In this document: piece after piece, positions 31,936 through 40,122 of the stretch | Layout: each line of letters begins with the position of its first letter | Numbering within the stretch: the first letter of the stretch is position 1 | Assembly: GCA_045546995.1 (NCBI GenBank) | Contig: JAZQDW010000081.1 | Location: 1 to 52,782 of the forward strand | Length of the DNA stretch: 52,782 nt | Direction: 5' to 3' | From: Firm-08 sp045546995 | Lineage (GTDB): Bacteria; Bacillota; Clostridia; Oscillospirales; QAKW01 | Made by a program: the position numbers and the translations under genes | The notes under the pieces: generated by a model | Told to the model about the DNA's origin: nothing | What the model saw: the letters and a program-made list of their open reading frames with translations, nothing else | The model's database searches: none

Positions 31936-32763
31936 TTATTCCTCCTGATATTCTGCCGCAACCTCCAGCACGTCAGCCGTAACCCTGGTTTGTCGCATCC
32001 GATTGATCTGGGTCTCCAGCTTGGCGCTGTATTCGCAGGCGGTATCATAGGCCGACCGCATAGTGGTCAGGGTGGCGGCCTGCGCCCCCAGTGCGGTTTC
32101 CAAAATACGCTTGTACATAATGGAGATCAGTATTTTCTGCGCCGTATTGCGGATGACCGTGGCGCGGTCGGGCACAAAAAACGCTTCTCCCGTTTCCTGC
32201 GCGGCATCCTCCGTACGGACGATGAGTTCCTTACACACCGGTTCCTGACGCATCATATTGATGTATGCGGGATAGACCGTCTTGATGGCCGAGATCTTCC
32301 CCGCCTCCAGCAGGTCCATCAACTGCTGCAGCAATCCCTTCGCCTCTTCATAGGTGGGCACGTCGCTCAACACACAGCTCCCTGCCAAAGCAAGGCCTTT
32401 ATTACTGAAAAACTCGATCCCCTTTTTGCCGCAGACGAACACCTGCTTATTGGGCTCCTTTTCCAGCAGTTCACTGCAAAAATCCAACAGTTCACTGTTA
32501 AAACTACCGCACATCCCCTTATTGCCCGTCAGTACCAAAAAGCAAACCGGTGCCGCCGGATCAGCGGGGGTCATTTCCTGCTGAAATTCACCCCGAAAGC
32601 GATCATACAGCGCCTCACAACCCGCCGCATATTCCTTGTACTCGCCGTAACGGGTGTTGAGTTTGGAATATTTAACGGTAGAGGCCGTTTTCATCGCCTG
32701 GGTGGTTTTTTGGGTAGAGCGAATGACCTGCAGTTTCTTTTTTAAACTTTGTTCAGTCGGCAT
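31936..32763 (-). CDS. atpG: ATP synthase F1 gamma subunit
   Basis: A 275-residue central-stalk subunit. The N-terminal helix KKKLQVIRSTQKTTQAMKTASTVKYSK and the C-terminal helix ALGAQAATLTTMRSAYD...INRMRQTRVTADVLEV show the conserved coiled coil, and the middle holds a Rossmann-like core (VCFLVLTGNKGMCGSFNSELL). Slightly shorter than E. coli gamma (287). It starts two bases before the end of the fusion gene. Confidence 0.95.
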   Translation of the reverse strand: MPTEQSLKKKLQVIRSTQKTTQAMKTASTVKYSKLNTRYGEYKEYAAGCEALYDRFRGEFQQEMTPADPAAPVCFLVLTGNKGMCGSFNSELLDFCSELLEKEPNKQVFVCGKKGIEFFSNKGLALAGSCVLSDVPTYEEAKGLLQQLMDLLEAGKISAIKTVYPAYINMMRQEPVCKELIVRTEDAAQETGEAFFVPDRATVIRNTAQKILISIMYKRILETALGAQAATLTTMRSAYDTACEYSAKLETQINRMRQTRVTADVLEVAAEYQEE

Positions 32764-32764
32764 A

Positions 32765-34975
32765 TCAACCCTTCTTTACAAAAGCATCCAACGCCGCTGT
32801 CAACCGACTCCGCAGGGCATCATCCAATTTCGGCGCGCCCTCCAGCACTGTCAACAGCTCTGCCTGCTCTTCGGCAAAATAGGCAAACAGATCCTTTTCA
32901 AATTGCGCCATCTGCTCCGGCTCGGTCTGCGCCGCATAGCCACTGTCCACGGCAAAGAGCAATAAGGCCTGCAGATGGTTGGGCACCGGCGCATACCGTC
33001 CCTGTCCCAATGCCTCGGTCAAGCGACGACCGGCGGCCAGGGTACGGGCAGTCTCCTCATCCACGTCACTGCCGAATTGCATAAATTCCGCCAGTTCGCG
33101 GTACTGTGCCAAACGGGTACGCAGGCTGGAGGCCACCTTTTTCATCAAGGGACTTTGGGCGGCGCCGCCCACACGGGATACGGACAGACCCACGTTGACC
33201 GCCGGACGTTGGCCGGCGTTGAAGAGCTCGCTTTCCAAAAAGATCTGACCGTCGGTAATGGAAATAACGTTGGTGGGAATATAGGCAGAGATGTCTCCTG
33301 CCAACGTCTCAATGATGGGCAGCGCAGTCATCGAGCCGCCGCCCAATGCATCGGACAGATGGGCGGCGCGCTCCAACAGTCTGGAATGGAGGTAGAAAAT
33401 GTCACCGGGATAGGCCTCACGTCCCGAGGGACGGTGCAACAACAGCGACAGCTCTCTGTACGCCACGGCGTGCTTGGACAGATCGTCATAGATGATCAGC
33501 ACGTCCTTGCCCTGATACATAAAATATTCTGCCATCGCCGCGCCGGAGAAGGGGGCGATGTATTGCAGCGCCGCAGAGGAAGAAGCGGGCACCGCCACGA
33601 TGGTGGTATACTCCAATGCGCCGTGGGCGGCCAACCGCTCACGGATCTCAGCCACGGAAGTTTCCTTCTGACCGATGGAAACGTAAACACACAGAGTATC
33701 CTTTCCTTTTTGGTTGATAATGGTGTCAATGGCAATGGCGCTCTTACCCGTCTGGCGGTCACCGATGATCAACTCACGCTGACCCTTGCCGATGGGTACC
33801 AAGGCATCAATGGCCTTGATGCCGGTAAACAGCGGCGCATTGACCGGCGCGCGATCCAAAATCGCAGGCGCCTTACACTCGATGGGGCGGAACTGCTTTT
33901 GCGGGATATAGCCTTCGCCATCAATGGGATTACCCATGGCATCCACCACGCGGCCCAGCAGATTTTCACCCACCGGTACCGAAGCGATGCGGCCCACTCT
34001 GCGGACACGACTGCCGCTTTCGATATGTTCAAATTCGCCGAAGATGACACAGCCGATGCGGTTTTGCTGAATATCCAGCACCATACCCCGCTCGCCGCAC
34101 TCAAATTCGACAACCTCGCCATACATAATATCCGCCAGTCCATCCATCCAACAGATGCCGTCGCTGACGGTCATGACACGTCCCAATTGATAAACGTGCA
34201 GTTTGGCGTCATAATCCTTAGCCCATTGATGAAATTCCTGGATCAAATGGGTGACCGTTTCATCACTGAGGATGGGATCACGGTCTACGTCCCGTTCAAA
34301 GTGATACAGCTGCTCCGCCACGGTGCCGTCGTACACGGTATCACCGATTCTCAGGCGCAGGCCGCCGATCAACTCCGGATCCTCCAATACCCACAAAGAG
34401 GTTTTACCGCCCACGGTATCCAACAGCTTTTTGGTGGCCTGATCCACCTTGTCCACCAACGCTTTGTCCAACGGAAAGGCGCTGGTCAGGGTGACGTAAA
34501 GCACTTTATGTTGCTGCAGATAGCACATATCGCCGGGGGTAAGGGCGATCTTATCCAAAATTCGACTTAAGATCTCTTCCTCCGTCGCGCGGATGGCCTG
34601 ATGATATTTTTCTACTTTAAACAGTTCCACCACGTGCTCACGCATGATTTTAAACAGCGCCGTACGGGCATGCTCGATCATATTGCGGTGGATCTCCCGC
34701 TTTTCCCGTTGCTCAAACTGACGGGTCTGCGCCAGCTTTTCCTCCACCAGCGCACGGGCTGCCGCCACCTCTTCAGCGAGATCATCGGGCGCGTCCTCCG
34801 GGACGTACTCGGCCTGCTCGGGCAGCTCCATTGCTTCGATCTTTTCTGCTTCATCCAGTGCCTGGTTGATTCGTGCTCTGCGACCGCAAAACAAGCTGAT
34901 CACTGTTTTACGGGCAAAGAGAAACAATATGGCTGCCAGAATCAGAAAATTGATAATAACATATTCTATACGCAT
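32765..34975 (-). CDS. ATP synthase b'-delta-alpha fusion subunit
   Basis: A single 736-residue frame combining three stator/F1 parts. Residues about 5-24 are a membrane helix and 30 to about 148 a charged helical segment, like a b subunit. Residues about 149-230 match the delta C-terminal domain (LWVLEDPELIGGLRLRIGD, VYDGTVAEQL). From about 235 to the end is a complete alpha subunit: GRVMTVSDGICWMDGL, Walker A GDRQTGKS (405-412) and the arginine-finger region SVSRVGGAAQ. The delta N-terminal helix bundle is missing. The order is a-c-b-[this]-gamma-beta-epsilon, with no separate atpH or atpA. A b-delta fusion is known in mycobacteria; the further fusion to alpha is not familiar to me. The ATG at 34975 has AAGGTG 8 bases upstream; a GTG at 34984 is possible. 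Confidence 0.9.
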   Translation of the reverse strand: MRIEYVIINFLILAAILFLFARKTVISLFCGRRARINQALDEAEKIEAMELPEQAEYVPEDAPDDLAEEVAAARALVEEKLAQTRQFEQREKREIHRNMIEHARTALFKIMREHVVELFKVEKYHQAIRATEEEILSRILDKIALTPGDMCYLQQHKVLYVTLTSAFPLDKALVDKVDQATKKLLDTVGGKTSLWVLEDPELIGGLRLRIGDTVYDGTVAEQLYHFERDVDRDPILSDETVTHLIQEFHQWAKDYDAKLHVYQLGRVMTVSDGICWMDGLADIMYGEVVEFECGERGMVLDIQQNRIGCVIFGEFEHIESGSRVRRVGRIASVPVGENLLGRVVDAMGNPIDGEGYIPQKQFRPIECKAPAILDRAPVNAPLFTGIKAIDALVPIGKGQRELIIGDRQTGKSAIAIDTIINQKGKDTLCVYVSIGQKETSVAEIRERLAAHGALEYTTIVAVPASSSAALQYIAPFSGAAMAEYFMYQGKDVLIIYDDLSKHAVAYRELSLLLHRPSGREAYPGDIFYLHSRLLERAAHLSDALGGGSMTALPIIETLAGDISAYIPTNVISITDGQIFLESELFNAGQRPAVNVGLSVSRVGGAAQSPLMKKVASSLRTRLAQYRELAEFMQFGSDVDEETARTLAAGRRLTEALGQGRYAPVPNHLQALLLFAVDSGYAAQTEPEQMAQFEKDLFAYFAEEQAELLTVLEGAPKLDDALRSRLTAALDAFVKKG

Positions 34976-34980
34976 ATTGA

Positions 34981-35409
34981 TCACACCTTATGAGAAAGAA
35001 TGTTTTGTACAAAAATTGCCGCGGCCGTTTCCATTTCGGGGGCCACCGACTGCACGATATGCTCGTATTCGTCGTGCAGGCTTTCTCTGTACTCCTCCAC
35101 AGCCGCCAGACAATCCTTCTGCGCCTGATCGGACTGTTTCTTTCCCTCGGATCGGATCTGCTGCAACAGCTGCTTGTCCGCCGCAATACGGTCGGCAATA
35201 TACTGCTGCCGTTGCTCGGCCAGCTGTTGCTCGTTTTGCTGCATCCGCGCCTCGATCTCCTGTTTGCGGTCAGCCGCGCGGTCAATCCGCGCCTGCCGTT
35301 TGTCCATGATCTTCAACACAGGCTCGAACAGCAGGTTACGCAAAATGATCATCAGCAAAATAAAGCAGATCACCGTCCAAACGATCACAGAGAGTTGTAC
35401 GTTGATCAT
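34981..35409 (-). CDS. atpF: ATP synthase F0 b subunit
   Basis: A 142-residue stator subunit: N-terminal membrane helix (VIVWTVICFILLMIILRNLLF, about residues 7-27) and then a long charged helix rich in Q, E, R and K. It starts at the ATG with AGGAGG 8 bases before it. Somewhat short for a b subunit. Because the next gene carries a second b-like helix, the stalk is probably a b/b' heterodimer. It overlaps the following start region by a few bases. Confidence 0.93.
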   Translation of the reverse strand: MINVQLSVIVWTVICFILLMIILRNLLFEPVLKIMDKRQARIDRAADRKQEIEARMQQNEQQLAEQRQQYIADRIAADKQLLQQIRSEGKKQSDQAQKDCLAAVEEYRESLHDEYEHIVQSVAPEMETAAAIFVQNILSHKV

Positions 35410-35428
35410 CGTTGATGCCTCCTGCAGG

Positions 35429-35659
35429 TTATACCTTAGCAACCAGCATAAAGGCGATCAGCAAACCGTAAATGGTCAATGCCTCCATCAATGCCAGCGC
35501 AATGATCAGCGAGGAACGGATATCCTTGGCCGCGTCGGGCTGACGGGCGATGCTTTCCATAGCGGCCTTGGCGGTCATACCCTGGGCAATGGCCGGGCCC
35601 ATCGTGCTCAATGCAATAGCGGCAGCGGCGGCGATAGCGATAATAGCAGAATTTGTCAT
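35429..35659 (-). CDS. atpE: ATP synthase F0 c subunit
   Basis: A 76-residue hairpin proteolipid. The first helix is rich in Ala/Gly (AAAAAIALSTMGPAIAQG), the loop is ESIARQPDAAKDI, and the second helix carries the ion-binding glutamate in ALMEALTIYGLL. Compared with the Na+-type c of Ilyobacter, the Gln after the proline and the Tyr five residues after Glu are kept, but the Ser next to Glu is Ala. The coupling ion is therefore uncertain. Confidence 0.95.
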   Translation of the reverse strand: MTNSAIIAIAAAAAIALSTMGPAIAQGMTAKAAMESIARQPDAAKDIRSSLIIALALMEALTIYGLLIAFMLVAKV

Positions 35660-35691
35660 TTTAATTTATCTCCTTTTTTAAGTTAAAATTC

Positions 35692-36366
35692 TTATTCTTC
35701 TTCCGTGGCTTCTTCCAAATAAATGGAAACCAGCATTGTAAATACCATTGCCTGCAATGCGCAGAACAACAGCGAGAGGACCATCATCACCACCGGCACA
35801 CCGATGGGAAAGATGTGATACAACTCCTCCATAACCGTTTCCTCTCCGAATACGTTACCGTACAAACGCAGTGCCAGCGATGCAGGCTTGATAAACTCGT
35901 CCAGCAACAACAGCGGCAACATAAAAAACATAGGGGAAACAAATCGTTTGAAATATCCTTTCACACTGTGGCGCAGTCCTGCAAACTGCAAAAAGACAAA
36001 GGTCACGATGCCCAATGCCAGGGTCACCGACAGTGATGCGGTGGGCGCCTTGACGTATTTGGTCAGGCCCACCCCGGGGATCAACCCCGAATAGTTGGCA
36101 AAAATGATAAAGATAAACAACGAACACAAAAAGGTGAAATACTTTCTCGCCTTTTTCTTGCCCAAAATATCCGTCAGAAAATTGTCCAGATATTCTACGC
36201 CCGTTTCGATCATATTCTGAAATTTGCCCGGCCGCTCCTTCAGCGAGCCCCGCACGATCAGCGAGATCACCGCCAGCACGGCCAATATGATCCACATGGT
36301 CACCACCTCACCGGTGACGTCCAGCACACCGAAGATGGGGATGACCACCTCGGAAAGCTTACCCAC
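35692..36366 (-). CDS. atpB: ATP synthase F0 a subunit
   Basis: A 224-residue membrane protein forming the ion half-channels beside the c-ring. The essential arginine is in ASLALRLYGNVFGEE. The last helix pair is VVMMVLSLLFCALQAMVFTML, followed by IYLEEATEEE. About five membrane helices. It overlaps the AtpI-like gene upstream by 8 bases. Confidence 0.95.
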   Translation of the reverse strand: MGKLSEVVIPIFGVLDVTGEVVTMWIILAVLAVISLIVRGSLKERPGKFQNMIETGVEYLDNFLTDILGKKKARKYFTFLCSLFIFIIFANYSGLIPGVGLTKYVKAPTASLSVTLALGIVTFVFLQFAGLRHSVKGYFKRFVSPMFFMLPLLLLDEFIKPASLALRLYGNVFGEETVMEELYHIFPIGVPVVMMVLSLLFCALQAMVFTMLVSIYLEEATEEE

Positions 36367-36676
36367 TTACATCCTCCTCCTTTTTCTCTTTTTCCTTGTC
36401 GTTGACGTGCAACAGCCGATGGGTCAACAGTAGCATCGGAACGGTCATACCGACTGCGGCGCCGACCAACGGCCAGGTCACCTCTACCGACAAACCGCGC
36501 GCCGCAAAGTACACGCCGACCAGCAAGCCGATCTGCAATCCCTGCCGCAACACGCTGAACAAGGCATACTTGTCCGGCTGCCGTTGCAGCACGTAACGGG
36601 AGATCAGATAATTGATCACAGCAACCCCCACCCCCAAAACGGCGGCGATCAGAGCGCCGATCACCTCTCGGCTCAT
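36359..36676 (-). CDS. AtpI-like ATP synthase accessory membrane protein
   Basis: A 105-residue protein with about four hydrophobic segments (IGALIAAVLGVGVAVINYLIS; GLQIGLLVGVYFAAR; WPLVGAAVGMTVPMLLL) and a charged tail (NDKEKEKKEEDVSG). Its position directly ahead of atpB matches the atpI slot, where the product helps c-ring assembly. The sequence is too variable for certainty. It is first gene of the operon. Confidence 0.7.
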   Translation of the reverse strand: MSREVIGALIAAVLGVGVAVINYLISRYVLQRQPDKYALFSVLRQGLQIGLLVGVYFAARGLSVEVTWPLVGAAVGMTVPMLLLTHRLLHVNDKEKEKKEEDVSG

Positions 36677-36709
36677 ATTCTCACCCTCTTATATATAAAT
36701 AATATATAC

Positions 36710-36737
36710 ATTATAGCACTATTTTTAAGTTTTGCAA
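36710..36737 (-). promoter_or_regulatory. Promoter of the ATP synthase operon
   Basis: On the minus strand TTGCAA (36732-36737), 16-bp spacer, TATAAT (36710-36715). Confidence 0.65.
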
Positions 36738-36805
36738 TAGATTTTATTTCCTTTTTTAAAACGGCGGCGGTTGGCACCGCAGGCCAAGTTCGGAAAAGCC
36801 CGCAC

Positions 36806-37105
36806 CTTTGGCGCAGGCTTTAATGAGCGGGCGCCGATTTTAGGTGCTCGAACATAAGACCGAGTTGCGCCCCTTGCTTAAAGGGGGGAGGGCCGCGCCT
36901 CTGGCGTGGCGAGGGGATAACAGCACTTGACACCGCAAGGCGGCGTGTCGCCGCTGACGATCTCGGCCGTCGGTTGACCTGTCGGTCAATCCGACGAATA
37001 AGCGGGCGCCGATTTTAGGTGCTCGAACATAAGACCGAATTGCGCCCCTTGCTTTAAAGGGGGGAGGGCCGCGCCTCTGGCGCAGGCTTTAATGAGCGGG
37101 CGCCG
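36806..37105. repeat. Mosaic intergenic repeats
   Basis: An 81/82-bp unit occurs at 36826-36906 and 37001-37082 (one base inserted, about one substitution). A shorter part (about 30 bp ending GAGCGGGCGCCG) occurs at 36806-36835 and again at 37076-37105. Between the long copies lies a 53-bp unit (36951-37003) with a GTCGG...CCGAC hairpin, repeated at 37224-37276. No gene is visible in 36740-37145. Confidence 0.8.
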
Positions 37106-37146
37106 TTCATTTATACCCCAAAAATATTCGTTATTCGCTCTTCACT

Positions 37147-37184
37147 AAAAAACGAGGAACACCCAAAAGGTGTTTCCTCGTTTT
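37147..37184 (-). terminator. Terminator of the SLH protein gene
   Basis: Hairpin AAAACGAGGAA...TTCCTCGTTTT with nested ACACC/GGTGT, followed on the minus strand by T6. It lies 120 bases beyond the stop codon, separated by a duplication and insert. Confidence 0.8.
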
Positions 37185-37185
37185 C

Positions 37186-37331
37186 TTATTTGTGCTTCTC
37201 AGCAAAGTTCATGCGGGGAGTTCCCGCTGACGACCTCGGCCGTCGGTTGACCTGTCGGTCAATCCGACGAATGAGCAAGTGCCCATCATTTCTGCCCGAA
37301 AATTTTATTTGTGCTTCTCAGCAAAGTTCAT
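37186..37331. mobile_element. 92-bp REP-like insert with 27-bp flanking duplication
   Basis: Bases 37186-37212 and 37305-37331 are identical over 27 bp. The second copy is the last eight codons and stop of the SLH gene. The 92 bp between (37213-37304) contain the 53-bp hairpin unit also found at 36951-37003. This looks like insertion of a small element with target duplication, or duplication with capture of repeat DNA. The protein ending is unchanged. Confidence 0.7.
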
Positions 37332-38435
37332 AATGATGGTGGCGACTTCTGCTCGGGTGGCGTTGCCCTTGGGCCGGAAGCGATAAGAGGCGCCGACCTT
37401 TTCGCCGGTGACCAGACCGCCCTGCTGGCAGGCGCGCACCGCATCTTTGGCCCAGGAGGAAATCTGCGCAGCGTCGGTGAAGGTCATCACCTTATAATAC
37501 TGCTTGATGCGAATGCCGGCATAGTTGCTGTACCGCTGCATCATGGCGCAAATCTGCTCACGGGTGATGTTGGCATTGGGCTCGAACTTGGTTTTGGAGG
37601 TGCCGGAAACGATTTCGTTTTCATACGCCCATTTTACATAGCCGGTATAATACTGGTTTTTCTTGACGTCGGTAAAGGCGGTTTTGACGTTATGATTGAC
37701 GCTTTTACCGTCCAGACGCCCAAGCACCGTAACAAACATAGCGCGGGTCATATTCTTGGTGGGACCGAAGGTAGTGGCGGAAGTACCGCTGAACAGTTTT
37801 TTATCCGCACAGTAATGAATGGCGCCGTTTTTATGGTACCAATCTGTTTTCACTACGTCTGTAAATTTATCGCAAACCGCTTTAAAGGCTATCCCATTTT
37901 GCTTGGCATATTTTTCAGCCGTGCTTCCTGTCTTGCCGTAAATCACAGGTTTGAAAGAATATCCCTTCTGCTCATATCCATTCTTATCAGGCCAATCGGC
38001 ATCATAAAATCCCTCGCACATTGCCATCACCACATCGCAGTTCTTTCCAAATGCGTGTTTACCGATTTTGGTAACCGTTGACGGAATATACAGTTCTTTT
38101 AATAAAGCCTGCCCTGCAAAAGCATGATCGCCGATTTCCTTAAGTCCTTCCGGTAAATGAACGCTGGTTATGCCAGAATAACTATACACAAAAAAATCGG
38201 AGCCAATACTTGTAATTCCTTTTTGTATCACAACACTGCTTATATTCAGATTGCTAAACCAAGCTCCATAATCAAGGTAGACTGCACCACTGCCAGAAAT
38301 GGTCAACACCCCGTTGCTGTAGGCCCAATAGGCATTGGGGCCGCATTTATCGCTGACGGCGGAAACGGACAGAATGCTGCATAGCGAAAGCACCAGCAAC
38401 AGCGCAAGCGCCATAGAAACGACACGTTTTTTCAT
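37305..38435 (-). CDS. Surface protein with BspA-type leucine-rich repeats and SLH domains
   Basis: A 376-residue secreted protein. A signal peptide ends near SVSA (residue 26). An N-terminal region has BspA-like repeats (ISSVVIQKGITSIGSDFF, ITSVHLPEGLKEIGDHAF, LKELYIPSTVTKIGKHAF). Three SLH domains follow from about 190 to the end (FTDV...YHKNGAIHYCADKKLFSGTS, AFTDVKKNQYYTGYVKWA, FTDAAQISSWAKDAVRA), anchoring it to cell-wall polymers. It has its own promoter (TTTACA/TATAAT) and the start has AAAGGAGAG. Probably a cell-surface binding protein; the ligand is unknown. Confidence 0.93.
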   Translation of the reverse strand: MKKRVVSMALALLLVLSLCSILSVSAVSDKCGPNAYWAYSNGVLTISGSGAVYLDYGAWFSNLNISSVVIQKGITSIGSDFFVYSYSGITSVHLPEGLKEIGDHAFAGQALLKELYIPSTVTKIGKHAFGKNCDVVMAMCEGFYDADWPDKNGYEQKGYSFKPVIYGKTGSTAEKYAKQNGIAFKAVCDKFTDVVKTDWYHKNGAIHYCADKKLFSGTSATTFGPTKNMTRAMFVTVLGRLDGKSVNHNVKTAFTDVKKNQYYTGYVKWAYENEIVSGTSKTKFEPNANITREQICAMMQRYSNYAGIRIKQYYKVMTFTDAAQISSWAKDAVRACQQGGLVTGEKVGASYRFRPKGNATRAEVATIIMNFAEKHK

Positions 38436-38466
38436 GATGATCTCTCCTTTATGTTTCATTGATTGT

Positions 38467-38495
38467 ATTATATCAAAACAAATCAAAAATGTAAA
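38467..38495 (-). promoter_or_regulatory. Promoter of the SLH protein gene
   Basis: On the minus strand TTTACA (38490-38495), 17-bp spacer, TATAAT (38467-38472). Confidence 0.75.
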
Positions 38496-38570
38496 CACTA
38501 TTCATCAATTTGCTTTTCAAAAATATGATAGCATATCTTGTCACAGCCGTCCTATGCTGACAGCATAAAA

Positions 38571-38613
38571 ATAAAAAAACCGTGCCGCCGCCCACAGGGC
38601 AGAGACACGGTTT
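38571..38613 (-). terminator. Terminator of the trigger-factor-like gene
   Basis: Stem AAACCGTG/CACGGTTT (38606-38613 with 38577-38584) with an inner GC-rich hairpin, followed on the minus strand by T7. Confidence 0.8.
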
Positions 38614-38617
38614 GGTT

Positions 38618-40027
38618 TTATTCGGCGACGGCCACTTCCATCAAATAATCGGTTACCTTGCTGTACAGCAGGCTGGCCTCCAGCTCGAAGGGCTCGACAC
38701 CCAGCTTTTGCACCAGCTCATCCACCGTAGCGCAGCCGTAATTTTTCAACATCGTGGCATAATCCTCGTCTCCCAAGGTAAGACCTTGTTTGGCGGCGAT
38801 GGTATAGATACTGAACTCGTACACCATTTGATTTTTGACGTAAGTGTCCAGATCCATTTTCTGCGCAGCCATAAAGCCCTCCAGATCGTTGACACCGTAG
38901 GTGGCGTAATAGTTCTTGTACTGTTCGTCCAACTTTTCAACGTAGTAGTTGTACATATTGTCGGGATACTTTTTCAGCGTGGTCTGCTCGGCCAGCGCGG
39001 TCCATACGTCGTTGCGGGCGGCGCTGTCCGCCTCACTGCGGGCGGTAGCCTTCAGTTCCTCCATCAGACCCTTCTGATAGGCGTCGACGGTAGCGTACTT
39101 TTTCTCGGTGATCTCGCTGACCAACGCATCGGTCAGGGCGGGATAAACGGTACGCTTAGCCGCCTTGATGGTCACGTCAAAGCGCACCTTCTTGCCCTGC
39201 AGGCTGGCCTCGGAATAATCCTTCGGGAAGGCAAGATCGAGGGTAACCTTCTCGCCCACCTTTTTGCCAACCAAGCCTTCCTCAAAGCCGGGGATGAATT
39301 TACCGCTGCCCAGCTCCAGCTCCTGATCGGTGCCGCAGGCGCTGTCCAGCTTAGCGCCATCCACAAAGCCATCAAAGTCCAGTGTGGTAACGTCCCCTTC
39401 GATCAGGGCGTCCTTAACGTCCTCTTCGGTGGTCTTTTTCGCGGTGACAAGAGCATCCTGAATCTTGCTTTGCAGATCCTTTTCCGTGGGCTCTACGTAG
39501 CTATCCTTATAGGTCAGCTTGGTATAATCGGGCAAGGAGATATTGCTCTCATAACTCTTACCGACCTCCAGACCGGCAAAGGGAGCCTCACCCTTGCCCT
39601 TAAACCACAGTCCGGCCACAGCCGCCAGGCTGAGCACCAGCGCGACCGCCAAACAAACGGTGGCGGTCCCCAGCTTCTTAACGGTAGCCTTGGCCTTTTC
39701 CAAGGCCTTGCCCGTTTCATTCACCTTGGTGCGAACGCCCACGACCTCATCCAGATCCAAAACGTCCTGCCCCAGCGCCAGCTCCAACGCCACGTCCAGC
39801 GGATCGGCCGGCTCCTGCTCCGCAGGGTCGCCGTCCAGAGCGTCCTGCTCGGCCAAAATTTCCTCCGTCTCCTCGTCGATCTCCTCTTCTGCCAAGACAA
39901 CGTTTTCTTCCGTTTCTTCAACGGTATCTTCCACAGTTTCTTCTACAGGTTCTTCGACGGTTTCTTCTATCGTTTCTTCTACAGTTTCTTCGGGCCCCGT
40001 GCCCGGAATCAGTTCTTTTTCATCCAT
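38618..40027 (-). CDS. Membrane-anchored trigger-factor-like foldase
   Basis: A 469-residue protein. The N-terminal cytosolic part is very acidic with short repeats of EETVEE (about 13-45), then one membrane helix (about 121-141). Outside lies an FKBP-type domain like that of trigger factor (about 205-292: GDVTTLDFDGFVDGAKLDSA, GSGKFIPGFEEGLVGKKVGE) and then a helical part resembling the trigger factor C-terminal chaperone domain (about 293-469). The ribosome-binding domain of true trigger factor is absent. By layout it would help fold exported proteins, like PrsA. The stretch coding the acidic repeats is itself a short tandem DNA repeat. Confidence 0.85.
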   Translation of the reverse strand: MDEKELIPGTGPEETVEETIEETVEEPVEETVEDTVEETEENVVLAEEEIDEETEEILAEQDALDGDPAEQEPADPLDVALELALGQDVLDLDEVVGVRTKVNETGKALEKAKATVKKLGTATVCLAVALVLSLAAVAGLWFKGKGEAPFAGLEVGKSYESNISLPDYTKLTYKDSYVEPTEKDLQSKIQDALVTAKKTTEEDVKDALIEGDVTTLDFDGFVDGAKLDSACGTDQELELGSGKFIPGFEEGLVGKKVGEKVTLDLAFPKDYSEASLQGKKVRFDVTIKAAKRTVYPALTDALVSEITEKKYATVDAYQKGLMEELKATARSEADSAARNDVWTALAEQTTLKKYPDNMYNYYVEKLDEQYKNYYATYGVNDLEGFMAAQKMDLDTYVKNQMVYEFSIYTIAAKQGLTLGDEDYATMLKNYGCATVDELVQKLGVEPFELEASLLYSKVTDYLMEVAVAE

Positions 40028-40122
40028 AGAGATAATGCTCCTTTATCAAAATATGTTACTATCATAACAGTTTTCACCGCAAATAGCAAGGGGCGGAAAG
40101 AGAATTTACAATTTGTTGAAGG

